Of a stretch of DNA of 64,000 nucleotides, positions 61,437 through 64,000 are shown piece after piece (position 1 is the stretch's first letter; every line of letters begins with the position of its first letter). Position numbers and translations under genes: made by a program. This stretch comes from Pseudolabrys sp035718275 (lineage in GTDB: Bacteria; Pseudomonadota; Alphaproteobacteria; Rhizobiales; Xanthobacteraceae). The notes beneath the pieces were generated by a model. It was given only the letters and a program-made list of their open reading frames with translations, was not told where the DNA came from and did not search any database. Location: NCBI GenBank assembly GCA_035718275.1, contig DASTHI010000010.1, positions 226,067-290,066 of the forward strand. The letters run 5' to 3'.

Positions 61437-61838
61437 TCATCTCGAGATGCCGGCATCTGGAGTTGCTCCGAAATAATGCACCTCAAACAGAATGCATCCT
61501 TTTTCTGACCCAAACGGTCCGTGAACGATATGCGGCGGTCGGCAAGCATAGGTGCCAGGTCCGAAGACGATTCCTCCCTTTCCGGTAGCATCTGCTCCGA
61601 CGATGAGATCCCCTTTAAAAACGAAAACTTCTTCCCAGTACTCATGGATGACGGGCGCAGTGGTAAACACGTTCGCACCAAACCTCACAAGTCGCGTCCG
61701 GCTTCCAGTCCGGGCCGCCTCGTCTAGCCGCCCGCAGAGTATCTTCTCCATGACGCCCTCTGGAGCTCCTTGGGGTTGCGACCAACCAAGCTCCATGTCG
61801 ACCGGGAAGAACTCTAGGTGCTCTTTGAGGACGGGCAT
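61437..61838 (-). CDS. Cupin-domain protein
   Basis: This 133-residue single-domain cupin has its first metal motif around VIHEYWEEVFVFKGDLIVG (His and Glu ligands) and its second in GTYACRPPHIVHGPFGSEKGC (His ligand). It is probably a metal-dependent enzyme or a small-molecule sensor; ChrR-like cupins are the nearest type. It sits 127 bases after the MFS gene and 170 bases before the DUF1116 gene on the same strand, which suggests a role in the same catabolic unit. The reaction is unknown. Confidence 0.88.
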   Translation of the reverse strand: MPVLKEHLEFFPVDMELGWSQPQGAPEGVMEKILCGRLDEAARTGSRTRLVRFGANVFTTAPVIHEYWEEVFVFKGDLIVGADATGKGGIVFGPGTYACRPPHIVHGPFGSEKGCILFEVHYFGATPDAGISR

Positions 61839-61965
61839 TTAATCCACTCCTAACAAAGCTTCATTTTTCAGATGATCGGACAGGTACGGCGGCGTGGATG
61901 CGATGCCCAAGTCCGACCGGCTCGGTAACAAAGGTAAGCCGGCCGGAATGGGGATGCGGAAATTT

Positions 61966-63240
61966 TCAGGCGATCGCCATCGGTCGTGCGCTCACGTTTT
62001 CCTTGTCGGTTTCCTCAAGGTTACGTCCCCGGGTTTCCGGCAAGAACAAAAGGGCCGCTAGAAGAACCCCGTAAGCACCTAGGGTAAATAGACCGATAGC
62101 TTGCCCAAGTCCGCCGAGCGCTACACTAAGGAAGCCAATTAAGGCGGGGAAAAGCGCGCCGATAGCGCGACCGAAATTGTAGCAGAATCCCTGACTTGTT
62201 GCGCGAGTGTGAGTTGGAAAAAGCTCAGTCAGAAACGAACCAATTGGTGCGAATACGCCGTTGGCAAAGAAGCCCAGAGGAAAGCCCGCCACCAGCATCC
62301 ATCCATCTGTGATTGGCGCCAGCATATAGAGAAATACAACGAGACCGCCACCAACCGCGAAAATAAAGAAGGTGGGCTTTCTTCCGATCCGGTCCGCAAA
62401 CCACCCACCAGCAAGGACCCCGAGAATACCCCCAACAATCACCACAGTGAGATAACCGCTGGTGCTCAGCACCGACAGCTTTCGTTCGGTCCTCAAAAAA
62501 GTTGGGAGCCAGATATTTACCGCATAATAGCTCCCCATCGCACCGGTTGAAAATAGTGATGCTAAAATAGCCGTGCGCGCATTTCCGGGCGCGAAAACTG
62601 ACAAAGCTTGACCCACGAGACCACGACTCTTCTTATCTGCGCTGTCAAAGATCTCTGGTTCATCGACGAAATATCGCACGTAAAGGACAAGCAAGGCCGG
62701 CGCGAGCCCAATCCAGAATAGCACGCGCCAGGCAACCTCCTGTGGCAGGAGCGAAAAGACAGCCGCATACGCCAGAATCGCAAGGCCCCAGCCAACGGGC
62801 CAGCCACTCTGAACCGCAGCTACGGCGCGTCCACGATATCTGGAGCGGATAACTTCACCCATTAAGACCGCGCCTGCGGCCCATTCACCGCCGAATCCAA
62901 GACCCTGCAAAGCCCGAATAATAAAGAATTGAGTGAAGTCCTGCGCAAAGCCGGTGAGGAATGTGAAAAACGAGAACCAAATGATCGTCAACTGAAGAAT
63001 GCGGACTCGGCCAAAGCGATCGGCAAGTACGCCAGCCATCCAACCGCCGAAAGCTGACATGAGAAGAGTTACGGTTGCGAGGACTCCAGCCTGCGCTGTG
63101 CTGAAATGAAGAGCAACGAGGAGCGTCGGTATGACCAGACCATAAAGATTCACATCAAAGGCATCGAGCGTCCAGCCTCCGAAACATGCAGAGAGTGTCC
63201 GTTTTTCTTTCTTGTCGAGTTCGCTCATCCAGAGAATCAT
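61966..63240 (-). CDS. MFS transporter (aromatic-acid/proton symporter-like)
   Basis: This 424-residue, twelve-helix major facilitator protein has the N-terminal CFGGWTLDAFDVNLYGLVIP and the loop 2-3 motif GVLADRFGRVRILQLT, the ALQGLGFGGEWAAGAVLMGE signature on helices 4-5 and a second GGWFADRIGRKPTF between helices 8 and 9. The DAFD near helix 1 is shared with aromatic-acid:H+ and sialic-acid symporters, so an organic acid is likely. ATG 63240 has GGGGAGG 5 bases upstream, favoured over ATG 63228. It heads the minus-strand set with cupin, DUF1116 and possibly rhodanese, divergent from the MTHFR-like gene. Confidence 0.94.
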   Translation of the reverse strand: MILWMSELDKKEKRTLSACFGGWTLDAFDVNLYGLVIPTLLVALHFSTAQAGVLATVTLLMSAFGGWMAGVLADRFGRVRILQLTIIWFSFFTFLTGFAQDFTQFFIIRALQGLGFGGEWAAGAVLMGEVIRSRYRGRAVAAVQSGWPVGWGLAILAYAAVFSLLPQEVAWRVLFWIGLAPALLVLYVRYFVDEPEIFDSADKKSRGLVGQALSVFAPGNARTAILASLFSTGAMGSYYAVNIWLPTFLRTERKLSVLSTSGYLTVVIVGGILGVLAGGWFADRIGRKPTFFIFAVGGGLVVFLYMLAPITDGWMLVAGFPLGFFANGVFAPIGSFLTELFPTHTRATSQGFCYNFGRAIGALFPALIGFLSVALGGLGQAIGLFTLGAYGVLLAALLFLPETRGRNLEETDKENVSARPMAIA

Positions 63241-63313
63241 AATGGCCTCCCCTTGATCTATGGCTTATGCGGTAGAAGCCGCACTATCTTCCCCAAGCCA
63301 AAGATCATTTGTG

Positions 63314-63341
63314 ATTATACTGTTCTTCAGTATACTGTCGA
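63314..63341 (-). promoter_or_regulatory. Promoter with GACAGTATAC element for the MFS gene
   Basis: On the minus strand TCGACA (-35, 63341-63336) and TATAAT (-10, 63319-63314) are 16 bases apart. GACAGTATAC spans the end of the -35 and the spacer, and contains the 10-bp palindrome CAGTATACTG (63328-63337). A second TATACTGT copy lies 15 bases away (63316-63323). It is about 75 bases before the MFS start codon. The arrangement suits an operator for a GntR-type repressor. Confidence 0.65.
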
Positions 63342-63612
63342 AAAGTAGCGCTGACAACGATCCCCTGTCAAGCGTACTTCTACGCTTCAGGGCCCCGCTT
63401 TAGGCTGTTGCCTGGAAGGCTTAATGCTGCGCAGGAGCGGTTTTTTGCGTTTTCTGCCAGCCGACGGCACTCAAGGATCAAAAAATCAAAAATCTTGCGA
63501 AAGAGTTTTGCGCCCTTTCCATTTTTAACGCGAACTCTGCCTTAGCGCTCGCTGCCGACGCTTCCCGCGCGCGTACCCGCAAGCCTCAATCGTCTCACAC
63601 GCAAGACCTATA
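63342..63612. other. AT-richer spacer between divergent promoters
   Basis: These 271 bases separate the two promoters. They hold A- and T-runs (for example near 63441-63447 and 63479-63497) and no gene. A 64-codon minus-strand frame ending at 63525 crosses the plus promoter and has no protein-like features. Confidence 0.55.
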
Positions 63613-63643
63613 TTGACAGTATACATACAATACGTATGCTGTC
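63613..63643 (+). promoter_or_regulatory. Promoter and inverted-repeat operator for the MTHFR-like gene
   Basis: TTGACA (63613-63618) and TATGCT (63635-63640) are 16 bases apart. GACAGTATAC (63615-63624) and GTATGCTGTC (63634-63643) form a 10-bp inverted repeat with one mismatch and a 9-base spacer, exactly over the -35 to -10 region. The left arm is identical to the element in the divergent MFS promoter. The gene starts 76 bases downstream. Confidence 0.7.
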
Positions 63644-63718
63644 TTTTTGGGATTGACACTCTAAAAGAAGCCGCGCTGGCGGCCAACTTCAACCGACCGC
63701 AGGGGCTGAGGGTTTCCA

Positions 63719-64000
63719 ATGAGTTATGACTTCAATTTGATTGAGAGGCCGTATATTGATCTGTTGGATGACTTCTCACTTGAAGCCACTTTGCCAAAGC
63801 GATCGGAAATCGTCGAGGTTCGGGAACACGTTAATCATGGAACGCGTGTTTATTTGAGTGCGCCACCGAAACTGTCGCCGTTTGAACTGGCAGATCTTGC
63901 ACGCGAGGTGCGTTTAGCCAATCTCGAGCCGGTGCCTCACATTGTAGCGCGGGCTTATCCGAACCGCGGAAGCCTTGATGATTTTCTCTCCCGTATTTCC
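63719..64000 (+). CDS. Methylenetetrahydrofolate-reductase-like protein, 3' end outside window
   Basis: Only the first 94 residues are in the window, starting MSYDFNLIERPYIDLLDDFS. The part VYLSAPPKLSPFELADLARE, followed by ANLEPVPHIVARAYPNRGSL and DDFLSRIS, fits the start of the methylenetetrahydrofolate reductase TIM barrel (x-P-V-P-H-x-x-AR). A role in one-carbon transfer, for example handling methyl groups released from a methoxylated compound, is possible but not shown. GAGGG lies 7 bases before the ATG. It is divergent from the MFS gene with a shared operator-like element, so it is likely induced by the same signal. Confidence 0.75.
   Translation, partial: MSYDFNLIERPYIDLLDDFSLEATLPKRSEIVEVREHVNHGTRVYLSAPPKLSPFELADLAREVRLANLEPVPHIVARAYPNRGSLDDFLSRIS

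Noticed and set aside
63525..63719. A 64-codon minus-strand frame upstream of the MTHFR-like gene
   Set aside because: It crosses the plus-strand promoter and inverted repeat and has no recognisable domain.
1..64000. CRISPR arrays, tRNA, rRNA and intact insertion sequences
   Set aside because: No regularly spaced direct repeats, no tRNA-like T-loop/CCA patterns and no transposase genes were noticed; a dedicated tRNA and repeat search would be needed to exclude them fully.

Overview
The window looks like chromosomal DNA of a GC-rich alphaproteobacterium of the order Hyphomicrobiales (Rhizobiales), probably near the Bradyrhizobium/Xanthobacteraceae branch. The signs are the rhizobial gene neighbourhoods: ispH-thrB(type II)-rnhA, a TrcR/DUF1013 regulator, a split pntA (two alpha genes plus pntB) behind an aa3-type oxidase subunit IV gene, glycerate kinase-DUF1036-pyk, DUF1244 and DUF2312 genes, a cysteine-free L36, a HWE-type histidine kinase and Bug/TRAP solute receptors. 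This placement is an inference from gene content; no rRNA was seen.

Positions 1-46,300 are mostly housekeeping. From the left: a membrane PAS-GGDEF-EAL protein, a YqgE protein, a DsbD-like protein and a peroxiredoxin; ispH-thrB-rnhA divergent from TrcR; a B12/radical-SAM enzyme; prpE with MgtC and TauE genes in one tight operon; an acyl-CoA ligase and an enoyl-CoA hydratase; a Bug receptor; two divergent DUF465 genes; a diguanylate cyclase; purE-purK; a glutathione transferase; rpsU between two terminators; a methyltransferase and a hydrolase; a HWE kinase; the transhydrogenase operon; an ABC1 kinase; oligoendopeptidase F; an NtrC-like regulator with degenerate AAA+ motifs; an M15-like cell-wall protein; glycerate kinase-DUF1036-pyk; the small L36 gene; and a MetE-like enzyme coupled to a serine hydrolase.

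From about 46,300 the window is more accessory. A universal stress protein precedes a tightly overlapped set made of two homologous DUF1538 membrane halves and a PII-like protein, which suggests a transporter with its own regulator. A scar follows (49,188-50,694) with a small secreted protein and a decayed baeRF-type gene, then a GH15 glycosidase coupled to a small membrane protein. At 53,258-58,876 lies a catabolic island for a shikimate- or dehydroquinate-type compound: a three-gene TRAP transporter, aroQ and a ferredoxin-like-fold protein on one strand, and a GntR regulator with aroE on the other. A frameshifted remnant of a phage terminase large subunit (about 59,034-59,332) separates it from a second catabolic-looking island: rhodanese, DUF1116 protein, cupin and MFS transporter on the minus strand, divergent from a methylenetetrahydrofolate-reductase-like gene that runs off the right edge. 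The divergent promoters of this second island each carry a GACAGTATAC element over the -35/spacer region, which suggests shared control by one regulator, probably of the GntR type.

No CRISPR array, tRNA, rRNA or intact insertion sequence was seen. All functions are read from sequence by eye; no database search was run.
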